DNA of 64,000 nt from the NCBI RefSeq assembly GCF_019972835.1, contig NZ_BPPB01000005.1, forward strand, positions 186,001 through 250,000. Reading direction: 5' to 3'. This DNA comes from Lactobacillus laiwuensis (GTDB lineage: Bacteria; Bacillota; Bacilli; Lactobacillales; Lactobacillaceae). Position numbers and translations under genes: made by a program. Below, piece after piece: positions 27,557-34,655 of this stretch. The notes beneath the pieces were generated by a model, which was not told the origin of the DNA, did no database searches, and was given only the letters and a program-made list of their open reading frames with translations. Position 1 is the first letter of the stretch. Every line of letters begins with the position of its first letter.

Positions 27557-29635
27557 ATGAAAGACCGGCAATTACTGATAATAAATGAATTGCTTGATAA
27601 AGAAAATTTATCAATCGCTGAATTGAGTCAAGCCTTGAATGTTTCTTCCAGAACTATCAGAAATGATGTGGATGATATTAACCGAACTTTAAGTGACCTT
27701 TCAATTACTGGAATTTCTAATAAGCGGGGACAACTTTATTTTTGTCTTGATTTGGACGCCAGACATTCCTTATCTCACTCTTTAAAAATTAGTTCGGATA
27801 CGTTTCTTGATCCTAGAGAAAGGCAGCTTCATATCATTATCAGCTTTCTAAAAGCTCCTCACCAGGTAAAAATTTATGAAGAACAAAAGCAGCTGAATAT
27901 AAGTAAAAGCACGATGGACAAGGATATGCGCCAGGTTAGAGAATTTCTTGCCAAATATTCTCTGACCTTGGATACGCAGCAAGGAGCAAAAATTGAAGGT
28001 GCTGAAAGAAATATCAGAACTATGATTCAACAATTAATTGTTGAAAATATTGATATTTCGCAATTAGCAGAAAAAGGCAGCTTTGAAGGAAGTGATAGTT
28101 ACCAAATAGTAATTGATTATTTAAATCCAAAGATACTTGAGCAAACTAATATAGTTGCTAAGGAACTAATACTTGGTGGTCGTTACGAAGGAGTTTCTGC
28201 CAGAGAAGCACAAATTTCTGTTTTAATGGCCATTTGGATTAGGCGTTTGCAGGAAAAGCAATATCTTGATGACAGTCAGGTTTCTAATTTAGAAATTGCT
28301 AACACTAGAATTATGAAATCTGTAAACAATTTGTTGGACAAGTTAAAACTGACAGTTCCGGAAAATGAAAAAAGCTATATGACTTTTATTCTTAAAACAT
28401 TTTTGGGTGAAAAAGAGGTAAGAATTGACAAATGGGCTGAATCGGAACTTCTGACTTTACGGTTAATAGATTATATGAGTGATATAGAAAAAATTAATTA
28501 CCGTGATTCGGAACAACTTTATGAACAACTTAACTCACATATTTCAGCATTTTTGCAAAGGCAAGAAAATCATATTGAAGTATTTAATCCGTTAACTGAT
28601 GTTCTTAAAACCAGCTATGCAACTATTTATCAAGATATCTCAGCTTTTTTTAAAAGCAAATACAGCAAAAACGTTTCGGCAGGAGAGAAAGCTTTCATAA
28701 CGGTTTACTTTAGTACTTATTATGAAGAAAGCGTCAAAGAAAACAACTTTTATAGAATTGCGGTTCTTTGTAATTATGGCGAAGCTACCGGTCAGCTATT
28801 GGCTGCCAATATTTCCCGAAACATGAATGTCGAAGTTGTGGCAGTTTTGGGATTACAAGATATAAATTCTTTAAGAAAGCTAAACATAGATTTTGTTGTT
28901 AAGACAATTAATGAATCAACGGGAATGGTTCCCAGTTTTAAAATGCCTCCTGTTCCCAGGAAGCAAGACTATCAAGAGTTAAAGAAATTTATTGCTAAAG
29001 CAGATATTAAAAAACATATGCTGTCTTTAAAGCAAAATCCTTCAGCTAAGAAAAATTTGCTTAAAGACACCATTTCGCTAATTGAATCAGAAACCAGAAA
29101 AAATGTTTCAGCTCGCTTAGTAGACAAGTTAATTGAAATTTTTTCTGAACATAATATTGAAATAAAAGAGAGGGAGGTGAGGCCAATGCTTCAAGATTTA
29201 TTAACTGATGACAAAATCCAAATACACATAATGGCTAATAATTGGTGTGAAGCGATTGAAAAAACCAGCCAACCGCTAATAAAAAATAAATCAATTAATG
29301 ATGATTATGTTGTCGCAATGGAAGAATCAGTTAAAAAATTCGGACCTTATATTGTCATAGGTCCTGGAATTGCTTTGGCCCATGCAAGACCGGAGGACGG
29401 GGTTGCAAAATTGGATGTCAGTGTAGCATCACTGGCTGAACCAATAAAATTTGGCAATAAGGCAAACGATCCAGTAAAAATCATTTTTGTTTTGTCTGCA
29501 ATTGACAGCTATTCACATTTAAACGTTTTAAAAGCAATTGTGGATTTAATAAATAAGCCAAATAAGATTGAAGAACTATTTAACAAGGAAGATAAAGCAA
29601 GCTTTAAAAAGACCTTGTTTGGCGTAGAAAATTAA
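27557..29635 (+). CDS. PRD-domain transcriptional regulator fused to a PTS EIIA domain
   Basis: A 692-residue regulator of the LicR/MtlR/ManR architecture. An N-terminal HTH (ELSQALNVSSRTIRNDVDDI, about residues 18-37) and a second HTH-like part around 100-150 come first. Two PRD domains (about 170-385) follow, then an EIIB-like segment with VLCNYGEATG (about 395-480). The C-terminal EIIA domain of the fructose/ascorbate type (about 540-690) has the phosphorylatable His609 in LAHARPEDG. GAGGTGAGG supports the ATG at 27557. The operon has no separate EIIA gene, so this domain may also feed phosphate to the IIB protein encoded next. Activation by PTS phosphorylation is expected from the family. 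Confidence 0.88.
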   Translation: MKDRQLLIINELLDKENLSIAELSQALNVSSRTIRNDVDDINRTLSDLSITGISNKRGQLYFCLDLDARHSLSHSLKISSDTFLDPRERQLHIIISFLKAPHQVKIYEEQKQLNISKSTMDKDMRQVREFLAKYSLTLDTQQGAKIEGAERNIRTMIQQLIVENIDISQLAEKGSFEGSDSYQIVIDYLNPKILEQTNIVAKELILGGRYEGVSAREAQISVLMAIWIRRLQEKQYLDDSQVSNLEIANTRIMKSVNNLLDKLKLTVPENEKSYMTFILKTFLGEKEVRIDKWAESELLTLRLIDYMSDIEKINYRDSEQLYEQLNSHISAFLQRQENHIEVFNPLTDVLKTSYATIYQDISAFFKSKYSKNVSAGEKAFITVYFSTYYEESVKENNFYRIAVLCNYGEATGQLLAANISRNMNVEVVAVLGLQDINSLRKLNIDFVVKTINESTGMVPSFKMPPVPRKQDYQELKKFIAKADIKKHMLSLKQNPSAKKNLLKDTISLIESETRKNVSARLVDKLIEIFSEHNIEIKEREVRPMLQDLLTDDKIQIHIMANNWCEAIEKTSQPLIKNKSINDDYVVAMEESVKKFGPYIVIGPGIALAHARPEDGVAKLDVSVASLAEPIKFGNKANDPVKIIFVLSAIDSYSHLNVLKAIVDLINKPNKIEELFNKEDKASFKKTLFGVEN

Positions 29636-29656
29636 TAGAGTTAGGAGCGTAAAAAT

Positions 29657-29962
29657 ATGGCAAAAGTACCTACAGTTTTCTTTATTTGCGGCAATGGCTT
29701 GGGCTCAAGTTTAGCTTGTCAGATGGAAGCTGATGATGTTTTTAGTGAAGCAGGTATTGAAGTTAATTCAGATCATGATTCAATTTCAGATGCACCTTCA
29801 CTTAATGCCGATATTATTGTCTCGGCAAGTAATTTTGAATCTCAATTTGCCAATATGCAGATTGATCCCAAAACCAAATTTGTCTATTTAGACAACATCG
29901 TTGATAAAGACGAAATTAAAGCAAAAGTTTTACCAGTTGTGAAACAAATTGCAGACAGTTAA
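29657..29962 (+). CDS. PTS IIB component, ascorbate/galactitol type
   Basis: 101 residues. The phosphocysteine lies in VFFICGNGLGSSLACQM (Cys11). The protein matches the SgaB/UlaB-like IIB fold in length and motif. It accepts phosphate from EIIA and passes it to the incoming sugar. GGAGCG precedes the ATG, 21 bp after the regulator. The real substrate is unknown; the IIC encoded next is ascorbate-family. Confidence 0.87.
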   Translation: MAKVPTVFFICGNGLGSSLACQMEADDVFSEAGIEVNSDHDSISDAPSLNADIIVSASNFESQFANMQIDPKTKFVYLDNIVDKDEIKAKVLPVVKQIADS

Positions 29963-29985
29963 GTTTATAAAAAGGAGTGAGAGAA

Positions 29986-31317
29986 ATGGTCGTTATTCAA
30001 TGGATAATTAACAATATCCTTACTCAGGCAGCAATTTTAATTTCATTAATTGCGATGCTGGGATTGATATTACAAGGTAAAAAAATAGGAGCGGTCATCA
30101 GTGGTACGCTTAAAACTTTGCTTGGGTTTGAAGTTTTGTCCGCTGGTTCCACAATTATTCAACAAAGTTTGGCTTATTTTGCAGTAATTTTTCAGCATGG
30201 ATTTCACACAAAAGGTATTGTCCCTAGTATTGAAGCCATTAATGGCCAGGCAATGAATAAGTTGGGTTTAGGTAATAGTATTGCCTTAACTCTTTTAGGT
30301 ATTTTCATTGTAAACATTATCATAGCCAGATTTACTAAATGGAAATATGTCTTTTTAACCGGACAAGCTTTATTATGGATGGCAACTATGACTGTTATTG
30401 GTGGTCACTTTGCCGGCTTAAAAGGTTTTCCGTTAATCTTAATGGGCAGTATTATAGGTGGTATTTTTGCTATTGCAATGCCGGCATTAGCGCAACCGAT
30501 TGTTCGTAAAATTACTGGCAGCAATGCAATTGCCCTTGGTCACTTTTGTACAATTGGATATCTAGTTGAAGCTGGCGTAGCCTGGCTAGTCAGAGATCGT
30601 AAAGTTGATCAACATGTAACTAACATTAAGGAAAGAACAGATTCTTGGGAACACGTTAAGCTTCCTAAGAGTATGTCATTTTTACAGGATAATTCCCTTT
30701 CTATTATGGTAGTAATGGTTCCTTTATACATTATTACTGCTGCTTTTGCTGGTCCTTACTGGTCTATTAAAGCTGCCGGGGGAGCTGCGGGAGGCGTAAA
30801 CTACATTATTTATGCCTTTTTACAAGCTATTCAATTTACAGTTGGTGTTTATGTAATGCTTTCAGGGGTTCGTTTGATGTTAGGTGAAATTGTTCCTGCC
30901 TTTCGTGGTATTGCTATGAAGGTAGTTCCTAATTCAGTACCTGCTCTTGACTGTCCAGTTTTATTCCCATATTCACCAAATGCAGTTATTATTGGCTTCA
31001 TAACGACAACTATTGGGACAGTGATTGGCATGTTCTTATCCCCATTAGTAGGACTAGCAGTTATCTTGCCAGGTATGACTACCAATTTCTTTGCGGGCGG
31101 TACTGCAGGAATCTTTGGTAATGCAATTGGTGGCAAACGTGGTGCCATCGTTGGTGGTATTGCACATGGTTTATTTATTACCTTGCTTCCAGCACTTTTA
31201 GTTGGCGCTTTATCATCAGTTGGCTTTGTCAACGCCACAGCTACAGATGTTGATACTATTACCGCTGCTTTATTATATCTGTGGGTTATTGCACCGGCCT
31301 TTCATGCCTTTGGCTAA
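29986..31317 (+). CDS. PTS IIC permease, ascorbate (UlaA/SgaT) family
   Basis: A membrane channel for a PTS sugar, 443 residues with about ten hydrophobic segments. The order of segments and blocks such as GALGKIIL-like LQGKKIGAVISGTLKTLLGF and VPALDCPVLFPYSPNAVIIGF agree with the UlaA/SgaT group, which lacks the covalently fused IIB seen in other families. The ATG at 29986 follows AAAGGAG at the right distance; an upstream GTG would overlap that site. By family knowledge this group transports L-ascorbate, but homologues in lactobacilli serve other ligands. No ulaD/ulaE/ulaF ascorbate enzymes accompany it. Confidence 0.88.
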   Translation: MVVIQWIINNILTQAAILISLIAMLGLILQGKKIGAVISGTLKTLLGFEVLSAGSTIIQQSLAYFAVIFQHGFHTKGIVPSIEAINGQAMNKLGLGNSIALTLLGIFIVNIIIARFTKWKYVFLTGQALLWMATMTVIGGHFAGLKGFPLILMGSIIGGIFAIAMPALAQPIVRKITGSNAIALGHFCTIGYLVEAGVAWLVRDRKVDQHVTNIKERTDSWEHVKLPKSMSFLQDNSLSIMVVMVPLYIITAAFAGPYWSIKAAGGAAGGVNYIIYAFLQAIQFTVGVYVMLSGVRLMLGEIVPAFRGIAMKVVPNSVPALDCPVLFPYSPNAVIIGFITTTIGTVIGMFLSPLVGLAVILPGMTTNFFAGGTAGIFGNAIGGKRGAIVGGIAHGLFITLLPALLVGALSSVGFVNATATDVDTITAALLYLWVIAPAFHAFG

Positions 31318-31338
31318 TTACTTTGGAGGTGTTTAATA

Positions 31339-31776
31339 ATGTCGTTTTGGTCGAAAATTTTTAAATCAAATGCAACGGAAAGTAATTCAGCTGCGGATAA
31401 AGAAACTAATGAAACAAGCAGCCAATTAACAGATGATGAAAAGCAACAGATCAAGAGTCAAATCAAAGACTTAACTGAACAACTTAATGACAATGACTCA
31501 GAATCAGTAGCAAGTAATAAACAAAAGGCCACTATTTTAACCCAGTTAGGGCAGAACTATCAAGAGTTGGGTAATGTTGATGATGCTATTGATGCTTATG
31601 AAAAAAGCTTGAAACTCAACGAGGATTTTGGTCCTGCTTTTGATGGTTTGCTTAAACTTTATGATAGTAAACGGCAAAAAGCTGCTTATGCTAAAAATAA
31701 TGATGAAATACAAAAATGGCTCAACAAAGGTGACGAATTGACGGCATTATCTAAAAAAATAATGCGTTCTAAATAA
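31339..31776 (+). CDS. small TPR-repeat protein
   Basis: 145 residues, no signal peptide. A polar Ser/Asn/Asp-rich N-terminal third is followed by a TPR-like pair: ILTQLGQNYQELGNVDDAIDAYEKSLKLNEDFGPAFDGL (residues about 68-107) has the W-L-G-Y-A-F-A-P spacing pattern of a TPR. The remainder is charged and helical. GGAGGTG precedes the ATG. It lies inside the PTS operon between IIC and the aldolase. TPR proteins act as protein-binding scaffolds; what it binds here is unknown. Confidence 0.75.
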   Translation: MSFWSKIFKSNATESNSAADKETNETSSQLTDDEKQQIKSQIKDLTEQLNDNDSESVASNKQKATILTQLGQNYQELGNVDDAIDAYEKSLKLNEDFGPAFDGLLKLYDSKRQKAAYAKNNDEIQKWLNKGDELTALSKKIMRSK

Positions 31777-31820
31777 ATTTCTGGATTATATAGTTGAGAT
31801 TAACAATTAAAGGAGAAAAA

Positions 31821-32663
31821 ATGGCTTATAAAACGTTAAAAGAAGTACTAAAAGAAGCAGAAGAAATGGATTTCACAGTTGGTGCTTTTAATGCTCATAA
31901 CTTGGAAATGGTTCCGGCTATGATTGAAGCTGCGCACGAAGAAGGTGCTCCTATTATTATTCAAACTTCTGTTGGTACGGCTGATACGGAGGGAATGAGA
32001 AACTTTGTAGCTGTTTGCAAAAGCATGGCAGAACACGAAGCAGTAGATGTTGTGCTCCACTTAGATCATGCCCGTGATATTAAAGACATTGAAAGGGCAA
32101 TTGCAGCCGGATACAGTTCGGTTATGTTTGACGGTTCATTACTTTCATTTAAGGAAAACATTGCCAAAACTAAGCGAGTTGTAGAATATGCCCATAAACG
32201 CGGTGTCTCAGTTGAGGGTGAAATTGGAACGATCGGTGGAACTGAAGAGGGTTTTACCGTTAAAGAAGGAAACTATACTCGTCCTGAAGATGCTATTAAA
32301 TTCTTGCAAGAATGTGACGTTGATGCCTTAGCTGTCGGCGTTGGTACACATCACGGGCAATTTCAATCTAAAACCGAATTGAACTTCCCACTTATTGAAG
32401 AATTGCATAGTAAACTGGATAAGCCAATGGTTATTCATGGTGGAACGGGAGTTAACGAGGAAGATTACCATAGACTGACCGAAAATGGTATTCGCAAGTT
32501 TAATGTCGGTACTGAACTATTAGTTTCATGGACGAAGAAAGCAAAAGAGATGTTTGGCAAAACAGAAGTTAATGAATCTCTGAGAAATAACATTATTCCA
32601 TGTAACGAAAGCGTTCATAACATTATTAAACATAAAATTGAATTATTCATGAATAAAGGGTGA
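31821..32663 (+). CDS. class II (zinc) fructose-bisphosphate/tagatose-bisphosphate-type aldolase
   Basis: 280 residues of the GatY/KbaY/FbaA superfamily. The zinc ligands are in VLHLDHA (catalytic-side histidine with the adjacent aspartate), GVGTHHG and MVIHGGTG, with substrate-phosphate binding by the GGTG loop. AAAGGAGAAAA fixes the ATG. It cleaves a ketose 1,6-bisphosphate or similar to DHAP and an aldehyde. Its position behind a PTS and next to a small P-loop kinase suggests a catabolic role distinct from glycolytic FBA. Sequence alone does not discriminate fructose, tagatose or another bisphosphate. Confidence 0.88.
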   Translation: MAYKTLKEVLKEAEEMDFTVGAFNAHNLEMVPAMIEAAHEEGAPIIIQTSVGTADTEGMRNFVAVCKSMAEHEAVDVVLHLDHARDIKDIERAIAAGYSSVMFDGSLLSFKENIAKTKRVVEYAHKRGVSVEGEIGTIGGTEEGFTVKEGNYTRPEDAIKFLQECDVDALAVGVGTHHGQFQSKTELNFPLIEELHSKLDKPMVIHGGTGVNEEDYHRLTENGIRKFNVGTELLVSWTKKAKEMFGKTEVNESLRNNIIPCNESVHNIIKHKIELFMNKG

Positions 32664-32668
32664 TCTCG

Positions 32669-33277
32669 TTGAAAAAAACGATGTTGCTTTTAGCCGGCTG
32701 TCCTGGCACCGGCAAATCTTACTTGGCAAAACTGATATGCGAGGCCATTCCTGATTATTTTAATGAGGTTTCTATAGATCTGTTTAAAGAACAGCTTTAT
32801 GAAAGTAAAGGTTTTGATAATCCGTCTGAAAAAACAGAGTTAGATAATCAAGCATATAATATGTTTTACCAAAAAGTCGCAAGCTTTATGCAAAAAGGTC
32901 AATCAATTATTTCTGATTACCCATTTTCCTATCGTCAGCACGATACCTTAGAAAAATTAGCTAACAAGTATCATTTTCAAGTAATTACAATTACGCTGAC
33001 CTGTGATTCAGACATTTTATATGAAAGGCAAAGAAAACGTGATCTGGATCCTGATCGTCCTTTAGGATTCATAATGAACCATTATCATAAAGGTGATACT
33101 TTGACCGACAGGACAAAAATGGATATTCAAAAAACAAAACAGGAATTTGAAAGTTTTAATAAAAAAAGGGGATATTCAACTTTTACATTAGGTAAAACAA
33201 TTTTTCTTAATGTTTCTGATTTTAGTAAAGTTGATTATGACGGTACAATTGTTAAGCTAAAAAGCTGGGTCAACTAG
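32669..33277 (+). CDS. P-loop kinase (AAA_33/zeta-like), probable sugar or metabolite kinase
   Basis: 203 residues. Walker A GCPGTGKS lies at residues 10-17, and an RQRKRDLDPDRP basic lid-like region is near 120. Walker B-like IISDYP is in the middle. The TTG start after AAAGGGTGAT gives the best ribosome binding site; the upstream GTG overlaps the aldolase stop. The protein is in the AAA_33/ZETA P-loop kinase group, not PfkB. Being last in the operon after the aldolase, it may phosphorylate the PTS product to the bisphosphate the aldolase needs; this is inference. Alternatively it is a tRNA/RNA kinase-like or toxin-like protein. Confidence 0.75.
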   Translation: MKKTMLLLAGCPGTGKSYLAKLICEAIPDYFNEVSIDLFKEQLYESKGFDNPSEKTELDNQAYNMFYQKVASFMQKGQSIISDYPFSYRQHDTLEKLANKYHFQVITITLTCDSDILYERQRKRDLDPDRPLGFIMNHYHKGDTLTDRTKMDIQKTKQEFESFNKKRGYSTFTLGKTIFLNVSDFSKVDYDGTIVKLKSWVN

Positions 33278-33326
33278 GTACAAATTTACTTCTTAAATAT
33301 TTTGTTTAATATTCATTTAAAAATAG

Positions 33327-33367
33327 TATTTTAGCCGTATTTCGTATTAAAACGAATTACGGCTTTT
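33327..33367 (+). terminator. terminator of the PTS operon, repeat copy 1
   Basis: AGCCGTATTTCG pairs with CGAATTACGGCT (one mismatch) around an eight-base loop, then four T. An almost identical copy lies exactly 1140 bp downstream at 34467. Confidence 0.8.
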
Positions 33368-33369
33368 GT

Positions 33370-33615
33370 GGTTCGGATTTGGGCGACTGTTTGATTTTCG
33401 GTAAAATTGCCGGTCAAAATGCAGCTCATCCTAAAGACGATATCGCAGAAGTTAATGACCTTCTCCTAAGCATGAAAAGCCGAAAGCCACGACCACTAGA
33501 TTCTGATATTAAGAAAGAAGAGTTTTCAACTGGGTCTGAACAATATATCGGCAAATCTACTAAAGGAATGGGGGATGAAATAGTTGTCAGAGTAACAGCC
33601 GATAAGCAAAAGAAT
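33370..33615 (+). pseudogene. 3' fragment of a second fumarate reductase-like gene
   Basis: The DNA follows the reductase gene at 26040-26285 closely, with small deletions and substitutions. It encodes the GDCLIFGKIAGQNAAHP block and the start of the FMN domain (STKGMGDEIVVRVTADKQKN). It has no upstream two-thirds and no SGASNTT flavinylation end. A single-base deletion near 33460 changes the frame before DLLLSMKS, and the reading frame returns at SRKPRPLDSD. The fragment joins the end of an IS3-type transposase at about 33615. It cannot make a reductase. Confidence 0.85.
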
Positions 33616-33710
33616 CAAAATCAAACTAAAAGGACTAACTCCGCTTGAATATCGTCAGTTAGTCCTCAGTTAATAGCTAATATAAAGTGTCCTAATTTTA
33701 GGGTTCACAT
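33615..33710 (+). mobile_element. remnant 3' end of an IS3-family element
   Basis: In one frame the DNA from 33615 encodes IKIKLKGLTPLEYRQLVLS and then stops at 33673, the classical C-terminus of IS3-family OrfB transposases (YNN-R-x-LKGLTPxEYR). About 15 bp later, GTGTCCTAATTTTAGGGTTCA resembles the right inverted repeat of such elements (GTCC-AATTTT-GGGTTCA). Only the tail is left. The insertion probably explains why the adjoining reductase copy is truncated. Confidence 0.75.
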
Positions 33711-33749
33711 CAAACTCAGTGCCTTTTTCATACTTGTCCTTGTTGTTCT

Positions 33750-34067
33750 CTACCACATAAATTTCTTAAGATTATTTAAATCAGTTACCGTTAAGTAACC
33801 AATACCTTTTAGTCTTGTTTTATCAATTCTTAGCTGATAACGCTTATTACAGTCTATCCATGATTCCTTGTTAAGGCCAGACTTTTGCCAATCGGTAATT
33901 TTAGCATACTTTGCGCGAATGTGTTTCGATTTATTCTGATATTTACTGGTAATTTTAAATACATAATAAAATTCATCATCCTGCTCAATATATAAAACTG
34001 GCCGACTTTTTCCGTTTGGTACATCTTCGTATTCAAGGTATGTTATAAAAATATCGCCCAAATTCAT
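33750..34067 (-). CDS. type II toxin, PemK/MazF-like
   Basis: 105 residues beginning MNLGDIFITYLEYEDVPNGKSRPVLYI, which matches the GDI-x-x-x-x-x-x-G-x-x-RP-x-x-V pattern of MazF/PemK-like endoribonucleases. The remainder is shorter and more divergent than MazF, so nuclease activity is an inference. It begins 12 bp after the antitoxin stop on the same strand; GGAGACCAG precedes the ATG. An RNA interferase that inhibits growth unless the antitoxin binds it is the expected role. Confidence 0.7.
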   Translation of the reverse strand: MNLGDIFITYLEYEDVPNGKSRPVLYIEQDDEFYYVFKITSKYQNKSKHIRAKYAKITDWQKSGLNKESWIDCNKRYQLRIDKTRLKGIGYLTVTDLNNLKKFMW

Positions 34068-34079
34068 TAACTGGTCTCC

Positions 34080-34352
34080 TTAATCTGCGAAAAAGTCAGC
34101 TATTTCTTTAGAGGTTTCGACCTTTTGTGCAGGAATTTTACGACTAGCTGCAATAATTTCATCTTTTAGATGGTCATAGTCATCAACTGAAAATGCTACA
34201 GGTAGTTTGCCTTTGTCAGCAATCTGTGTAAGCATCATTGAAATCACATCATTAGGTTTAAGACCAATTTTTCTAATAACTAGCTCTGCTGTATCAGCTA
34301 TTTGTTTGTCTATATTAACAGAATATCTTTTAGTAACAATCTTAGTTGCCAT
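34080..34352 (-). CDS. RelB/DinJ-family antitoxin
   Basis: 90 residues. The N-terminal stretch ATKIVTKRYSVNIDKQIADTAELVIRKIGL is the ribbon-helix-helix DNA-binding region of RelB/DinJ antitoxins, and the C-terminus (residues 50-90) would wrap the toxin. It is first in the operon, as is normal for type II systems. Two palindromic operators lie just upstream at 34402 and 34434, fitting autoregulation. RelB/DinJ antitoxins usually pair with RelE/YafQ toxins; this one is next to a PemK-like toxin, so the pairing is unusual. Confidence 0.8.
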   Translation of the reverse strand: MATKIVTKRYSVNIDKQIADTAELVIRKIGLKPNDVISMMLTQIADKGKLPVAFSVDDYDHLKDEIIAASRKIPAQKVETSKEIADFFAD

Positions 34353-34401
34353 AATTTGCCTCCCAAAATTATTTTATTACATAAATAATATCATAAAATT
34401 A

Positions 34402-34422
34402 CCTAAAATAGCATATTTTAGG
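34402..34422 (-). promoter_or_regulatory. palindromic operator 1 of the toxin-antitoxin operon
   Basis: A perfect 9-bp inverted repeat, CCTAAAATA and TATTTTAGG, around a 3-bp centre, 50 bp upstream of the antitoxin start. Confidence 0.75.
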
Positions 34423-34433
34423 CACTTTTTGTA

Positions 34434-34450
34434 AATTTTAGTCTAAAATT
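34434..34450 (-). promoter_or_regulatory. palindromic operator 2 of the toxin-antitoxin operon
   Basis: A perfect 8-bp inverted repeat, AATTTTAG and CTAAAATT, around one base. It shares the CTAAAAT half-site with operator 1; centres are 30 bp apart. Confidence 0.7.
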
Positions 34451-34466
34451 GTCTTAAATAAAACCA

Positions 34467-34507
34467 TATTTTAGCCGTATTTCATATTAAAGCGAATTAC
34501 GGCTTTT
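34467..34507 (+). repeat. hairpin direct repeat copy 2
   Basis: Matches the 33327-33367 hairpin at all but about two positions over 38 bases and can also form a terminator (AGCCGTATTTCA/CGAATTACGGCT arms plus T-run). Confidence 0.85.
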
Positions 34508-34551
34508 TAAGTGCTCTTGAATTTTTTGTTTTCTTCTGAATCAAAAAAATA

Positions 34552-34610
34552 TGCCACTTGGTTTCTTATAATTGCCACTTAGTCAAAAGTGCTAGATTTT
34601 ACATTAAAAT
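34552..34610 (+). promoter_or_regulatory. LytTR-type direct repeat and promoter
   Basis: TGCCACTT occurs at 34552-34559 and again at 34573-34580, a 21-bp period (two helical turns). A candidate -10 box TAAAAT (34605-34610) has only a poor -35 region, which the second repeat adjoins. This arrangement fits an activator-dependent promoter bound by the LytTR protein encoded just downstream. Confidence 0.6.
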
Positions 34611-34655
34611 AAGCGTTTAATTAAATCATCAAGTGATGAAGGGCAGGTGAGAAGC

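Noticed and set aside
30849-31238. A 129-codon frame opposite the PTS IIC gene
   Set aside because: Antisense shadow of a strongly supported membrane protein gene; composition is an artefact of codon bias.
29986-31317. Calling the PTS an L-ascorbate system (ulaA)
   Set aside because: The permease family fits, but none of the ascorbate catabolic genes is present and an aldolase and kinase are, so the substrate is left open.
33379-33648. An 89-codon open frame over the reductase fragment as a real gene
   Set aside because: It is a frameshifted copy of part of the reductase joined to out-of-frame transposase DNA; no start signal.
33327-34507. Repeated hairpins considered as a CRISPR-like array
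   Set aside because: Only two copies, far apart, each with terminator structure; no spacers or cas genes.
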